Below, one piece after another: positions 42,766 through 51,991 of a stretch of DNA of 64,000 nt. Origin of the DNA: Gracilibacillus suaedae. GTDB lineage: Bacteria; Bacillota; Bacilli; Bacillales; Amphibacillaceae. Under the pieces are notes generated by a model. That model was given only the letters and a program-made list of their open reading frames with translations. It did not search any database and was not told where the DNA came from. The position numbers were made by a program, and so were the translations under genes. How positions within the stretch are numbered: the stretch's first letter is position 1; each line of letters opens with the position of its first letter. Where the stretch lies: assembly GCF_017599345.1 (NCBI RefSeq), contig NZ_JAGFVL010000020.1, positions 186,001-250,000 of the forward strand, written 5' to 3'.

Positions 42766-43742
42766 GACTTATTCCCCCTTTTTCGTAAACGAGGATCTAA
42801 AACAAGATATAAGATATCTGCTATCCAATTTCCAACGAAAACAAACACGGCACTAATCAGAACAATTGCCAGAAATAGCGGGATATCACCTTGCAGACCT
42901 GCATCCACCACCGCTTGTCCTAACCCTGGATAACTGAATACTTGCTCCGCGATAATTGCGCCACCAAACAATTCACCAAAAGAGGCAAAATGTACCGAAA
43001 TAGCAGGCAACATCATGTTACGCAAGCCATGTCTTCTAAACAAATAGATACCTTCATAACCATTAGCTCTCGCCTGAAGAATATAAGGGGTCTTAAGTAC
43101 ATCGATCAATTTTTCTCGTGTATGTAAACAGACATTGGCAACCCCAATAATACTAAGCGTTAAAGCTGGTAAAATAGCATGATAGAGACGATCAAACAAA
43201 GTAATATCTCCTGTAGTCATGCCTATTGGGGCACTTAAACCTGTCGGAAAAATACCAAGCCAGACCGAAAACACCATTAAAAGTAATAGTCCTAGCCAGA
43301 ACCCTGGTGTAGAAAGTAACAAATAACAATATCCTCTGATAACTCGGTCGATCCACGATCCCTTTTTCATGGCAGCAACAGAGCCTAACATAACCCCTAA
43401 CATTCCTGACATAAGCCAAGCGAGAGCAATTAATAGAATCGAAGAGAAGAATCGATCAGCTATCACCTCTGTTACAGGCACTCGATGGATTAATGATGTA
43501 CCGAAATCACCTGATAGAATACTAGAAATCCATTGTACATATTGAGTGAAAAGAGGTTGATCCAACCCCCAATATGCTTCGATCTGTTCCCGTTGTTCCG
43601 GACTTACCAACAGCATATCTGTCCCAATATAGGCTCGAATCGGATCAACTGGAGACATGCTGACAAGTAAGAAAGTAAGGAGACTTACCGCAAACAGCAA
43701 TATCACTAATCGCAACAATTTCTTTATAATCGCAACTGCCAT
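42762..43742 (-). CDS. ABC transporter permease (NikB/OppB type)
   Basis: 326 residues. LVSMSPVDPIRAYIG after the first helix, YWGLDQPLFTQYVQWISSILSGDFGTSLIHRVPV and GELFGGAIIAEQVFSYPGLGQAVVDA are the NikB/OppB hallmarks. ATG follows AAGGAGACG. It forms the translocation channel with the NikC-type partner. Confidence 0.9.
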   Translation of the reverse strand: MAVAIIKKLLRLVILLFAVSLLTFLLVSMSPVDPIRAYIGTDMLLVSPEQREQIEAYWGLDQPLFTQYVQWISSILSGDFGTSLIHRVPVTEVIADRFFSSILLIALAWLMSGMLGVMLGSVAAMKKGSWIDRVIRGYCYLLLSTPGFWLGLLLLMVFSVWLGIFPTGLSAPIGMTTGDITLFDRLYHAILPALTLSIIGVANVCLHTREKLIDVLKTPYILQARANGYEGIYLFRRHGLRNMMLPAISVHFASFGELFGGAIIAEQVFSYPGLGQAVVDAGLQGDIPLFLAIVLISAVFVFVGNWIADILYLVLDPRLRKRGNKS

Positions 43743-43769
43743 TCACGTTCGTCTCCTTTCTTCTCTATC

Positions 43770-45359
43770 CTATTCCGTAACTTTCCATTCTGTAATAAAA
43801 TCAGTAATTGGCCAGCCATGACCATGAGGTTGTACCTTTTGTTCACCTATCCTAATATTTTCATTAATGTAATAAATATGATTAAGGTTCACTAGCCATA
43901 CCCACGGTGCATCTCCTAATGTACTCATACCTGTATCGCCATCCCATTGGGCCAATTTCCAATATTCATTTGCCTCTTCTTCTGTACTTGCATGAATTGC
44001 TTGATCTAAATATTGATCTACTTGTTCGTTTTGATAGTAATTAGCATTATAGTAATCTATTCCTTGCATAGAGGAATGATATAAAGAATATAATTCAATA
44101 GGATCGTGACTTCCCCATCCCATCATGACAGGATTAGCATGCATTTTTTGTTCAATTTCGTTCCAGCTCGCACCTTCCGTAATGACCTTTATACCAAATT
44201 CATTGATCATGTCCGCGAACACAAGAGACAAAGATTGCCTCATTTGATCACCTGATGGATAATACAACGTCATACTAGCCTTTTGTCCATCTTTTTCAAA
44301 AATGTCATCTTCTCCACGCTGCCAGCCTGCGTCAGTTAGAATTTGTTCGGCCCGGTTTTGATCAGCATCTTCAATAGCTGTCTCCGTGTTTCCCCAAGGT
44401 AACCCATCCGAACTGGAATAAGCAACTGTTCCTTCACCATTTAACACACCATCCACAATGGCTTCTCGGTCAATCGCGTAATTGAGTGCCTTTCTGATTG
44501 CAGGATCTGACGTTACCGGATTACCGACTTCCTCACCATTTCCATTTGTAGTGGGCTCCAGATATGGTAGCATGACACCTCTATTGTCAACACTTTGTAA
44601 GGAGATTTGCTTCATGCCAGCAATTTCTTGATCGGCCATTGTAATCGGAACCGACAATACATCCACCTCTCCTGCTTTTGCTGCTGCTATGGCTTGATCT
44701 TCTCCCGAAAATAAAAAGGTAAGCTTTTCAAATTCAGGCTCATTTCCATAGTAACGTGGATTTTTTTCAACAATTAATTGCTCTCCTTTGCGCCATTCCA
44801 CTAATTGATAAGGACCTGAACCGACTGGGTTTTCTGCATAACCTTCATCATAAGCGTGTTCAGGAACAACACCTAATCGTTGCAGTGTATATAAAAATGT
44901 TGATTGGGGCTGTGAAAGGTGAAAGGTTATCTGATAGTCACCTTCTTTATCAATACTTTCAAGATCAGCTAAGTCTACCACTGATTGCGATTGTTTTGCA
45001 GTTTCAAATGTAAAAATCACATCCTCAGCCGTTACTGGTTCACCATCAGAAAATTTTGCATCATCCCGTAGTGTCACTTCCCATGTTAATCCATCTTCTG
45101 AAACTTGGTAATCTGTTGCTAGATCGTATGTAATTTCCATTTCACTATCTTGTTTTAATAACGTACTTTGAAAAAGTGGTGAACCATATCTTCCCCAGCC
45201 TGTTGTTGGGTCAAAACCATCATCTGGTTCTCCGCCAATAGCTAATGTCAATTCGTTTGCTTGATCTGATTTTGCACTTGTTTCAGGAGTTGGTTTATCG
45301 TTACATCCCACTAAGGCAAAAATAACGATTATTAACATAATGAAACCGAATTTCTTCAT
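43770..45359 (-). CDS. ABC transporter substrate-binding lipoprotein (NikA/OppA type)
   Basis: 529 residues counted from MKKFGFIMLIIVIFALVGC, which is a lipoprotein signal (Cys19); the ATG follows GGAGC, while an upstream extension lacks one. SBP family 5 core: ITYDLATDYQVSEDGLTWEVTLRDDAKFSDGEPVTAEDVIFTFE (residues about 95-140) and GSGPYQLVEWRKGEQLIVEKNPRYYG. It should trap nickel (perhaps bound to a small organic chelator) or peptides outside the membrane. Nickel is inferred from the larB gene immediately upstream. Confidence 0.88.
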   Translation of the reverse strand: MKKFGFIMLIIVIFALVGCNDKPTPETSAKSDQANELTLAIGGEPDDGFDPTTGWGRYGSPLFQSTLLKQDSEMEITYDLATDYQVSEDGLTWEVTLRDDAKFSDGEPVTAEDVIFTFETAKQSQSVVDLADLESIDKEGDYQITFHLSQPQSTFLYTLQRLGVVPEHAYDEGYAENPVGSGPYQLVEWRKGEQLIVEKNPRYYGNEPEFEKLTFLFSGEDQAIAAAKAGEVDVLSVPITMADQEIAGMKQISLQSVDNRGVMLPYLEPTTNGNGEEVGNPVTSDPAIRKALNYAIDREAIVDGVLNGEGTVAYSSSDGLPWGNTETAIEDADQNRAEQILTDAGWQRGEDDIFEKDGQKASMTLYYPSGDQMRQSLSLVFADMINEFGIKVITEGASWNEIEQKMHANPVMMGWGSHDPIELYSLYHSSMQGIDYYNANYYQNEQVDQYLDQAIHASTEEEANEYWKLAQWDGDTGMSTLGDAPWVWLVNLNHIYYINENIRIGEQKVQPHGHGWPITDFITEWKVTE

Positions 45360-45395
45360 AATAGATTGCTCCTTTTCCGAAAAGAAATAATGCTT

Positions 45396-45401
45396 ATTAT
45401 A
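45396..45401 (-). promoter_or_regulatory. Possible -10 box of the nickel importer operon
   Basis: TATAAT on the minus strand, 37 bases before the NikA-type start; the -35 region is poor. The spacer contains ACATGTTCATGT, a small dyad. Low confidence. Confidence 0.35.
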
Positions 45402-45423
45402 ACATGAACATGTCTTTAAATAG

Positions 45424-45452
45424 TAAAGTGAGACGTTTAGCATCATGATAAA
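45424..45452 (+). repeat. Stop-edge repeat, minimal remnant
   Basis: TAAAGTGAGACG joins directly to TTTAGCATCATGATAAA: the two ends of the element with the middle deleted. It sits between the larB and NikA-type genes. Confidence 0.6.
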
Positions 45453-45483
45453 ACTCGCTCCGTTTTAACAGAAACGAGTTTAT
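45449..45483 (-). terminator. Terminator-like hairpin after larB
   Basis: On the minus strand AAACTCGTTTC ... GAGCGAGTTTT forms a stem with two mismatches and ends in TTTTATC. It may separate larB from the importer genes. Confidence 0.5.
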
Positions 45484-45501
45484 CACCGTGGAAATTTTTC
45501 G

Positions 45502-46245
45502 TTATGCTTGATTGGCAATTCGATGGATCATCACCGCATTATAGGCCCCACCAAAGCCATTATCAATATTGACCACGCTAATTCCTGATGCACAGGAATT
45601 GAGCATCGTTAATAATGCCGATAGCCCTTGAAAATTAGCTCCGTAACCAACACTTGTCGGGACTGCAATGATGGGGTGAGAAACAAGTCCACCAACTACA
45701 CTTGGCAAAGCTCCTTCCATCCCAGCCACAACGACAGAAACGGTTGCCCCTCTTATTTCATCAATATGTGCCATTAAACGATGAATCCCGGCAACACCAA
45801 CATCATAAAAACGTCTAACTTCCACACCATAAGCTTCGGCAGTTTTTGCCGCCTCTTCCGCAACAGGCAAATCTGAAGTACCTGCACAAACTACGGCAAT
45901 ATAACCGTTATAATGATAGGTATCTAGATCATTTTGCATAAATAGAGTTCTGCTTGTTTGATCGTATTGAAAATCTGGCAGTTGCTCGATAATTACTTGT
46001 GATTTTTCATATGTCACTCTTGTTATTAAAATATTTTCTTTTTTCGCCATCATTGCCCGGGAAATATCGATAATGTGTAATGGTTCTTTTCCCTCACCAA
46101 AAATGACTTCAGGAAAGCCTTGGCGTTTTTTTCGATGATGATCAACTTTGGCAAAGCCAAGATTTTCAAATGTAGCAAGCTTTTCCTTCGCCTCATCAGG
46201 TGATAGCTCGCCATTGGCTACTTTTCGTAATATATCTTCTAGCAT
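45502..46245 (-). CDS. larB: Nickel pincer cofactor biosynthesis protein LarB
   Basis: 247 residues. LarB carboxylates and hydrolyses nicotinic acid adenine dinucleotide to make pyridinium-3,5-dicarboxylate mononucleotide, the first step to the nickel-pincer nucleotide. The PurE-like C-terminal half is clear: IAVVCAGTSDLPVAEEAAKTAE, YDVGVAGIHRLM, VVVAGMEGALPSVVGGLVSHPIIAVPTSVGYGA and GISVVNIDNGFGGAY. The N-terminal GFAKVDHHRKKRQGFPEVIFGEGK is also family-typical. The gene lies between gluconokinase and the nickel importer. Confidence 0.95.
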   Translation of the reverse strand: MLEDILRKVANGELSPDEAKEKLATFENLGFAKVDHHRKKRQGFPEVIFGEGKEPLHIIDISRAMMAKKENILITRVTYEKSQVIIEQLPDFQYDQTSRTLFMQNDLDTYHYNGYIAVVCAGTSDLPVAEEAAKTAEAYGVEVRRFYDVGVAGIHRLMAHIDEIRGATVSVVVAGMEGALPSVVGGLVSHPIIAVPTSVGYGANFQGLSALLTMLNSCASGISVVNIDNGFGGAYNAVMIHRIANQA

Positions 46246-46435
46246 TTCATCACATCCATCAACTGATACACAAATTTTTTATGGCCACTTTTAAGAAAAA
46301 ACGGCAACCCACGCCGGCTCATCATTAAATGCTAAGTAAATTGCTCCACAACATATGCCAGAGCTAGGATCTTGGACTATTATCCCATACAAGTGCTGAA
46401 ATATGAATTGAACCTATCAAAAAGTTCTTTCCCTT

Positions 46436-47899
46436 TTAAAAATACTTCTCTATATCCTTAGCAATTTGCTGGTATTTCGTAAATACATCTTTATATCTTT
46501 CATGGTTTTCCATATTTGGTTCGACAATTTGATCAATTGGAATATTCTCTTTTATCTGTTCGAATGATTTGACTTTATCAATTGCTACGAGGGCTGTCCA
46601 GCTTGCTCCCCATGCCGCTCCATGGTGGGTGTCAGCTAATTGTATTTCCTTGCCAAACACGTCTGCTAAAATTTGCACCCATAATGGAGATTTCGATAAT
46701 CCACCATTTACAGAAATAGTTGTTGGTGCTCCTGCAATCTCTTCTAATGACTGACCAATTTGATACAAATTAAAAGCGATACCTTCTAATACGGCCCGAA
46801 CTAACTGTGGACGTCGATGAGTAACGCTTAAACCATAAAAATTACCTCGTGCATTTTGGTTCCAAACTGGTGCTCGTTCACCATTCACATATGGAACAAA
46901 AAGTAATCCTTCTGCTCCAATTTCTACATTTTCTGCATCTGCTAAAAATTGTTCATGACTTCCTTCAAATTCCATCATATCCTTTAACCATTGTAAAGCA
47001 ATTCCACCATTGTTCGTTGGACCACCAATGATCGAGGTATCCGAAGTAAAGGCATAACTAAAGGTTTCACCATTGTCATTTACATGTTGACCGGAAATTA
47101 ATTGTCGGATTGCACCACTCGTGCCGACCGTTACCGCTACTTCCCCAGGTTTAATTGCTCCATTTCCTAAGTTAGCTAGTTGACCATCTGCAGCACCTAT
47201 TACTAGTGGCGTACCTTCTGGCCATCCTAATTCAGTGGCAACATCCGGATTCAAGCCTTCAACCACCTCAGTTGGGCCAACAATCTTTGATAATTGTGCA
47301 AGTTCTACTCCTGCAAGCTCTAATGCTTCCTCTTCCCAATTTAATGATTTGACATTCATTAAACCGGTTGCAGATGCCATTGAATAATCTATTACACGTT
47401 TATCAAACCACTTAAATAATATATATTCTTTCAACGACATAAAATAAGCTGCCTGTTGATATGGTTCATAATTATTTTCTTTCATCCACGTTAATTTTAA
47501 TAATGGTGACATCGGATGAATCGGTGTCCCAGTTTTACTGTAGATGTTTTTTGTGACAGCAGGGTCCAGATTCGCAACTAATTCACTACTTCTACCATCA
47601 GACCAGATCGACATATTGGATAGTGGGGTTCCATCCTCACCTACACAAATCAATGAGTGCATGGCACAGGAGATACCTACTGCTAATACATGTTGTTGTT
47701 TAGTTTTGGCAAAAACATCCTTTAATACTTCTCGGGTACTAGCTTCAATCTCATCTGGTCTCTGTTCGACAAAAGATGGTCCCGGATAATACGTTTGAAT
47801 TAATTGTTCTGCTTCTACTTTTACCTTTCCTTGCAAATCAAATGCTACTGCTTTTACACTTGTAGTCCCGAAATCGAGACCAATGACTACTTCCTCCAT
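46436..47899 (-). CDS. gntK: Gluconokinase (FGGY family)
   Basis: 487 residues from ATG 47899 (AAGGAGG five bases upstream). IGLDFGTTSVKAVAFD is the phosphate-binding loop; GISCAMHSLICV is characteristic of gluconokinases within the FGGY kinases; GAADGQLANLGNGA and TVGTSGAIR follow, and the C-terminal SVNGGLSKSPLWVQILADVFG completes the ATP site. It phosphorylates D-gluconate to 6-phosphogluconate for the pentose phosphate route. Its place among nickel-epimerase genes suggests that gluconate is the end product of the upstream steps. Xylulokinase is the alternative but fits less well. Confidence 0.88.
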   Translation of the reverse strand: MEEVVIGLDFGTTSVKAVAFDLQGKVKVEAEQLIQTYYPGPSFVEQRPDEIEASTREVLKDVFAKTKQQHVLAVGISCAMHSLICVGEDGTPLSNMSIWSDGRSSELVANLDPAVTKNIYSKTGTPIHPMSPLLKLTWMKENNYEPYQQAAYFMSLKEYILFKWFDKRVIDYSMASATGLMNVKSLNWEEEALELAGVELAQLSKIVGPTEVVEGLNPDVATELGWPEGTPLVIGAADGQLANLGNGAIKPGEVAVTVGTSGAIRQLISGQHVNDNGETFSYAFTSDTSIIGGPTNNGGIALQWLKDMMEFEGSHEQFLADAENVEIGAEGLLFVPYVNGERAPVWNQNARGNFYGLSVTHRRPQLVRAVLEGIAFNLYQIGQSLEEIAGAPTTISVNGGLSKSPLWVQILADVFGKEIQLADTHHGAAWGASWTALVAIDKVKSFEQIKENIPIDQIVEPNMENHERYKDVFTKYQQIAKDIEKYF

Positions 47900-47962
47900 A
47901 ATGTCCTCCTTCACCTAGCTAGTAAAAGCTTTGGAAAAGATCCAAAGCTTTTACTCCTTTAC

Positions 47963-48763
47963 CTATGATAGGGCACGGTTCATACTACCGCTTTTATAAC
48001 CTACTAAGTCCATTGTAACAAATTTATAGCCATAGCTCTGTAATTTTTCCGTTACTCTTTGGTGATTTGCTAATAATTTCTGCATATCTTGTGGTTCTAC
48101 TTCGATTCGTGCAATGTCTTGATGCGTACGAACTCTCACTTGACGAAGACCAATTGTTTTCAGAAAGGCTTCAGACTTTTCTACTTTAGTCAGCTTTGCC
48201 TTTGTAATAGTTTCACCGTAAGCAATCCTTGAAGATAAACATGCAAAAGATGGTTTATCCCATGTTGGTAAGTCCATTTGTTTAGACAATTCACGAATTT
48301 CTTCTTTATATAAATCTGCTTCTTGTAGTGGTCCACGTACACCTTGTTCTTTTGCAGCTTTCATGCCTGGACGGTACTCACTCATATCATCGGCTATGAC
48401 ACCATAGACAATGTTCTGAAAACCTTTTTCCTTCATAATCGGTACGAGATGATCGAATAAACTATTTTTACAGAAATAACAACGGTTTTTATCGTTTTCT
48501 GTATAACCAGGAATCGCTAACTCACTTGTTTCAATCACCTGATGTCTAGCACCAATATGCTCAGCTAGTCGTTTCGCTTCTTTTAATTCACTAGTTGGGT
48601 ATGTTTCTGAATCAGCTGTAACTGCCAATACGTTACGGACACCTAATGTATCTACCGCTACTTTTAACAAAAAGGTACTGTCTACACCACCGGAAAAAGC
48701 CACTACTACTTTCTTCATTTCCTGGAGAATAGATACTAACTTTTGATGCTTTTGTTCATGCAT
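47963..48763 (-). CDS. larE: ATP-dependent sacrificial sulfur transferase LarE
   Basis: 266 residues. PP-loop VVAFSGGVDSTFLLKVA binds ATP. Cys175 in KPSFACLSSRIAYG stands where Lactobacillus plantarum LarE gives up its Cys176 sulfur; the additional cysteines of the Fe-S type LarE are not seen beside it (CYFC at 95-98 is a separate motif). It installs the sulfurs of the pincer nucleotide, two LarE proteins being consumed per cofactor. ATG follows AGGGAGGG. Confidence 0.94.
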   Translation of the reverse strand: MHEQKHQKLVSILQEMKKVVVAFSGGVDSTFLLKVAVDTLGVRNVLAVTADSETYPTSELKEAKRLAEHIGARHQVIETSELAIPGYTENDKNRCYFCKNSLFDHLVPIMKEKGFQNIVYGVIADDMSEYRPGMKAAKEQGVRGPLQEADLYKEEIRELSKQMDLPTWDKPSFACLSSRIAYGETITKAKLTKVEKSEAFLKTIGLRQVRVRTHQDIARIEVEPQDMQKLLANHQRVTEKLQSYGYKFVTMDLVGYKSGSMNRALS

Positions 48764-48791
48764 GTTCTATCTCCCTCCCTTACGCGGTTTG

Positions 48792-48858
48792 TTGTCTTTT
48801 CAAGGTTATAAACAAGGAATAAAGACGTTAACACTTTGATCATGGTCTTTCTTTATTA
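48792..48858 (-). repeat. Stop-edge repeat, short copy at the SDR stop codon
   Basis: On the minus strand: TAATAAAGAAAGACCATGATCAAAG, then TGTTAACGTCTTTATTCCTTG. The first TAA is the stop codon of the SDR gene at 48856. (Longest stretch quoted in two parts.) The second half of the element is missing. Confidence 0.7.
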
Positions 48859-49626
48859 TATCGTCATGCTTCCAAATCCACCATCAACTCGTAGTAATTC
48901 ACCAGTGACAAAACCACTTGCTTTGTCAGACGCAAGATAGACTGTTGCACCTTGTAATTCTTCTGGTTCACCAAAACGTTTGATCGGTGTGTGGTCCATA
49001 ATAGACTGAACTCGGTCTTCACTAAGAATTTTACGATTTTGTTCGGCAGGAAAGAAGCCTGGAATAATCGCATTTACACGAATATTATGTGGAGCGAATT
49101 CACGTGCTAAGTATTGTGTTACACTATTAATCGCAGCTTTTGATGCGGAATAAGTAAACACCTTAGAAAGTGGGGTAGTAGATGATACGGAGGAAATATT
49201 AATAATACTTCCACCACGCTGCTGCTCTACCATCTTCTTTGCAAAAATTTGTGTAGCAAACACAATTCCTTTTAAATTCACATCCATAATTTTATCCCAT
49301 TCTTCTGTTGTTAGTTCTAAATAAGGAGTAGTACTATTCATACCTGGCGCGTTAAGGAGAATATCCCATCCTCCTGACCACTCTTCAATTTCTTTTGCTA
49401 CATTTTCCACTGTTGACAGTTCACTTACATCAGCCTTAAAAGCTTTTGCTTCGCCCCCAGCATTTTGAATTTCTTTAACAACTTCCTCAGCTTTATCAAG
49501 GTTACGGCCAACAATAGCTACTTTCGCTCCATGTTCCGCTAACCCCTTTGCCATGGAACCACCTAAAGTACTATTACCTCCAAGTGCAACTGCTACTTTC
49601 CCCGTCAAATCAAATAGTTTACTCAT
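48856..49626 (-). CDS. SDR family oxidoreductase, probable sugar-acid dehydrogenase
   Basis: 256 residues. NAD(P)-binding loop GGNSTLGGSMAKGLAEHGA, NAPGMNSTTP (NAG-like), catalytic SSVSST...YSASKAAINSVTQYLA (Tyr and Lys) and the C-terminal SGFVTGELLRVDGG. The N-terminal pattern is like SDR-type D-mannonate/fructuronate and gluconate 5-dehydrogenases. Between a LarA-type epimerase and gluconokinase, it may interconvert fructuronate and mannonate or 5-ketogluconate and gluconate. Substrate is an inference. Confidence 0.88.
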   Translation of the reverse strand: MSKLFDLTGKVAVALGGNSTLGGSMAKGLAEHGAKVAIVGRNLDKAEEVVKEIQNAGGEAKAFKADVSELSTVENVAKEIEEWSGGWDILLNAPGMNSTTPYLELTTEEWDKIMDVNLKGIVFATQIFAKKMVEQQRGGSIINISSVSSTTPLSKVFTYSASKAAINSVTQYLAREFAPHNIRVNAIIPGFFPAEQNRKILSEDRVQSIMDHTPIKRFGEPEELQGATVYLASDKASGFVTGELLRVDGGFGSMTI

Positions 49627-49647
49627 AGTATCCTTCCCCTCTTATAT

Positions 49648-50916
49648 TTATTTCAGATTGCCTTCTTGATCAAACGAAAAGTCATATAAATCAGACAATT
49701 TTTCAATACGATCATGATTTTCTACATCTTCTAACATGTTTTCTGATACTTCAATCTCACCAATCTCTAATGTGTTTTTAATCCGAACTACTCTAGCTTT
49801 AGTAAAATCTAAAATATTACATGTTTTGATTGCTGCTTGAATCGCTGTTTTATCATTAGGCATTGCGGTTGAAATATGTGTTGGGCCAACAACGGTAGAA
49901 GTTAGACCATTAGCATATGTTGCCTCACGATTCATTTTGTCTACCAACTTTTGTGTAGTAAAGTCTGCAGTACCGACACCATTGGCATTCCCTTCTGTTT
50001 CTGAAGTTAGATCGAGAACGACCATCTTCGTTACATCAGGACCGCCATATGCATACGGTGTTGGATAGCGTCCTGTAATGTTCGGATCCATGCCATCACC
50101 ACTGATGTTTTTACCTATTTCATCAATAATCAATACGTCAATTTGGTCAAAGAAAAGCTTTGGTAGAGACTTTTTAGCAAGCTTTTGAAGTTCTGGTTCA
50201 CGATCTTCAATTTCTTCCGGTAATAGCACTTCTAATTCCGCTACTTTATCAAACGCGTTTTCCACAGTTGCGACACTAAACATAATCGGCATTTTATCGA
50301 TAATAATTCTTGCCATTGCTGGTACGTGCTCTGCCATATGTTTGAAACCTAATTGGTGACAGGCTTCTGCACCTTTTTGTTTCCCTAACCCAATACTAAT
50401 CATTTTCATAATGCCACTTTCGACAGGACCACGGAATGCTGTATGTGGTTTCACACGATTAATGACAACGATGCCATCTGCTTCCGAAGCTATTTTATCA
50501 ATATAAATAGGTAATCCATTCTCTAGCTCATCAATTTTTATGACTTCCATCGATGAACGAATTTCTGCGCCTACTACCTCTTCTTTAACACCGAGATGCT
50601 CTAGTACTGCCTTTTGTCCTGGACCTGTTGCGCCACCATGGCTACCCATACAAGGCACAATAAACGGTTTAGCACCATGTTCTTTTAGAAAATCTATCGT
50701 TACTTTTGTCGTCTCCACAAGACGATCAAGTCCGCGACTACCCACCGCAACTGCAACTTCCATTCCAGGTTTGATTCGATTCGCAATATCTTTTTGATTC
50801 AATTGCTTATTCAATTCTACACCTAAATCATCAATTTGCTGGTCATCAAAGTATTGTTTCACTTTCATCATTTTAGGAATCGGAATATCTTGCACTAATT
50901 CATGTAAAATCCCCAT
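49648..50916 (-). CDS. larA: LarA-family nickel-dependent 2-hydroxyacid racemase/epimerase
   Basis: 422 residues from ATG 50916 (GGAG eight bases upstream). LarA-type enzymes use a nickel-pincer nucleotide linked to a lysine. Aligned by eye with Lactobacillus plantarum LarA, the lysine would be Lys171 (ESGIMKMISIGLGK) and the histidines His93 (GSHGGATG), His158 (RVKPHTAF) and His187 (ACHQLGF); Lys-to-His spacing of 16 is the same as Lys184-His200 in LarA. The sequence belongs to the wider LarA homologue group rather than lactate racemase itself. Beside gluconokinase and an SDR, a D-gluconate/D-mannonate 2-epimerase is the most likely activity. Confidence 0.85.
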   Translation of the reverse strand: MGILHELVQDIPIPKMMKVKQYFDDQQIDDLGVELNKQLNQKDIANRIKPGMEVAVAVGSRGLDRLVETTKVTIDFLKEHGAKPFIVPCMGSHGGATGPGQKAVLEHLGVKEEVVGAEIRSSMEVIKIDELENGLPIYIDKIASEADGIVVINRVKPHTAFRGPVESGIMKMISIGLGKQKGAEACHQLGFKHMAEHVPAMARIIIDKMPIMFSVATVENAFDKVAELEVLLPEEIEDREPELQKLAKKSLPKLFFDQIDVLIIDEIGKNISGDGMDPNITGRYPTPYAYGGPDVTKMVVLDLTSETEGNANGVGTADFTTQKLVDKMNREATYANGLTSTVVGPTHISTAMPNDKTAIQAAIKTCNILDFTKARVVRIKNTLEIGEIEVSENMLEDVENHDRIEKLSDLYDFSFDQEGNLK

Positions 50917-51050
50917 CTGATTCACTCCTTTTTTGATTAATAGGATAACGCTTCATAATTTTATTGGACTGGATTGATTTTGTTTGATGCACCATTAATT
51001 GCAACCATGTGACATTACAATTCGTTGAAGTAACGTTTCTACGTCTGTAC

Positions 51051-51974
51051 TTAAAACAGGAACTGAGCAACATAGACGGTTGCTGTGACAGTGAGCATGC
51101 TTGCTACTGTTGAGAACAATACGGTTTGCGCGGCTAGATCGGGATGACTTTTGTATTCTTCTGCGATAACGGCACTGTTAACGGAAGTAGGCATCGCTGA
51201 AGCAATAAATAATGCTTGTGCCATCACCCCATCCAATTGAAACAAACTAATAATAATAAATGCTACAACCGGACCACCAATCAAACGTAATGTAATACTT
51301 GCATAAACCGTGTATAACCCCTTTTTAAACTTCATTCTAGCTACTTGTGCACCTAGTGTAATTAACGCAAGTGCTATCATGGCATCAGCTATGTAATTCG
51401 CTGATACCCAAATTGGCTCAGGAATCGAAACATCCCATGCATTCAACAAAACCCCTGAAAGCATCGCATATAAGACAGGCATTTTAAAATAACCAAGTGC
51501 AGCCTTCCATTTTCCATCCTTAGCTGCTCTCAAGGAGAAAATCCCATAGGAAAAAAGAAAAATATTTTGCAAGGTTAACACAATAACTTGAATCGACATG
51601 GCATATGGATCACCGCGAAAAACTAAATCATTTACTGGTACACCATAATTGCCTGAATTGAAAAACATCACACTATTAGCAAATGTTGTCCTTTTTCCAC
51701 CATTTATCTTCATTAACTTGGCAATTATTATCGCTGCTAAATAGAGCAAAAAAACAAGCAACAAAAAAAATGCTAATACATGTGCAAAAAGCTGGAGACT
51801 AAAGGTCGCCTCATACAATCTCACAAAAATAAAACCTGGTACAACAAAATAAATATTTAATTTTGCTAAGGTTGCTAAATCCAATGTGAATTTAAGATGT
51901 AAATAAAACCCAATTGCTAACAAAATAAAAATAGGGAGAATTACATCTTTAAAGATGACTAGAAACTCTGTCAA
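51051..51974 (-). CDS. AEC family transporter
   Basis: 307 residues, ten membrane spans in two halves of five. FVVPGFIFVRLYEA, NSGNYGVPVNDLVF (conserved NxGNxG-type motif in the first half) and SAMPTSVNSAVIAEEY (second half) are typical of the auxin efflux carrier family. TTG start behind GGGGAG. It is the promoter-proximal gene of the nickel-enzyme cluster, so it probably carries a hydroxy acid or sugar acid across the membrane. Confidence 0.88.
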   Translation of the reverse strand: MTEFLVIFKDVILPIFILLAIGFYLHLKFTLDLATLAKLNIYFVVPGFIFVRLYEATFSLQLFAHVLAFFLLLVFLLYLAAIIIAKLMKINGGKRTTFANSVMFFNSGNYGVPVNDLVFRGDPYAMSIQVIVLTLQNIFLFSYGIFSLRAAKDGKWKAALGYFKMPVLYAMLSGVLLNAWDVSIPEPIWVSANYIADAMIALALITLGAQVARMKFKKGLYTVYASITLRLIGGPVVAFIIISLFQLDGVMAQALFIASAMPTSVNSAVIAEEYKSHPDLAAQTVLFSTVASMLTVTATVYVAQFLF

Positions 51975-51991
51975 ATGCTCACTCCCCTTTT

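Noticed and set aside
45360-45501. Metal-sensing riboswitch before the nickel importer
   Set aside because: I looked for the multi-helix pattern of NiCo-type riboswitches and saw only a simple hairpin and a repeat remnant.
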